Shown here piece after piece: positions 6,772-6,866 of a stretch of DNA of 6,866 nucleotides. Every line of letters begins with the position of its first letter. The stretch's first letter is position 1. This stretch comes from an uncultured Gammaproteobacteria bacterium (GTDB lineage Bacteria > Pseudomonadota > Gammaproteobacteria > Arenicellales > UBA868): positions 1-6,866 of the forward strand of contig CAJXBY010000138.1 in NCBI GenBank assembly GCA_913051905.1. The letters run 5' to 3'. The notes below the pieces were generated by a model that was not told the DNA's origin, did no database searches, and worked only from the letters and a program-made list of their open reading frames with translations. The position numbers and the translations under genes are program-made.

Positions 6772-6866
6772 TCAGCTGTCGTTGGTCACCCCATGGGGGA
6801 CATGACCGGTTGGAACATACTGACGTGCGGACTCACAGTGCGCCCGCTGGTCGTCGAAATAGATAT
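6772..6866 (-). CDS. Cytosolic 5'-nucleotidase, C-terminal end (partial)
   Basis: Only the last 30 codons are in the window; the gene enters from the right edge and stops at TGA (6774-6772). The visible end includes IYFDDQRAHCESA followed by VPTGHVPHGVTNDS. The FDDQ..H...A and HVPxG pattern is what I know from the C-terminus of the cN-I-like 5'-nucleotidase family, HAD-fold enzymes that release phosphate from nucleoside monophosphates in the cytoplasm. It stops 91 bases before the protease start with no strong terminator seen. The family call rests on about 25 residues and is therefore moderate; that it is the end of a real gene is more certain. Confidence 0.72.
   Translation of the reverse strand, partial: IYFDDQRAHCESARQYVPTGHVPHGVTNDS

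Overview
This window reads as ordinary chromosome from a gammaproteobacterium, moderately GC-rich by eye. The run rpe - gph - trpE is the order known from Pseudomonas and its relatives, and the TrpE, TrpG and Rpe proteins carry Pseudomonas-like motifs (for example [14 protein letters not shown] at the start of TrpG and [12 protein letters not shown] in Rpe). The genus cannot be named from the sequence. Every gene I can support is on the minus strand, so transcription runs from high to low coordinates.

Layout in the direction of transcription: (1) the last 30 residues of a cytosolic 5'-nucleotidase run in from the right edge (6866-6772). (2) A 91-base gap carries a good extended -10 promoter. 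(3) A periplasmic, membrane-anchored DegQ/DegP-type serine protease with two PDZ domains follows (6680-5301). (4) rpe, ribulose-phosphate 3-epimerase (5240-4551), and gph, phosphoglycolate phosphatase (4547-3834), are only 3 bases apart. (5) trpE, anthranilate synthase component I (3718-2201), has a non-ATG start and a 115-base leader region. (6) A cytosolic type I sulfatase (2142-718) starts at GTG 58 bases after trpE. (7) A 140-base gap holds a plausible promoter and a 12-bp palindrome. (8) trpG, anthranilate synthase component II (577-11), ends 10 bases from the left edge, where trpD would be expected.

The parts make sense as a tryptophan and sugar-phosphate housekeeping block. Rpe interconverts pentose phosphates, Gph removes 2-phosphoglycolate, and TrpE with TrpG convert chorismate and glutamine to anthranilate. 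The protease at the front is a cell-envelope quality-control gene. The outsider is the sulfatase, which separates the two subunit genes of one enzyme. The promoter-like sequence directly ahead of trpG fits trpG being transcribed on its own.

No RNA genes, CRISPR arrays, insertion sequences, integrases or attachment sites were seen. No gap between genes exceeds 140 bases. I found no convincing new biological system; the points most worth checking are the sulfatase insertion, the trpE start with its small overlapping upstream reading frame, and a perfect 10-bp hairpin inside the protease gene.
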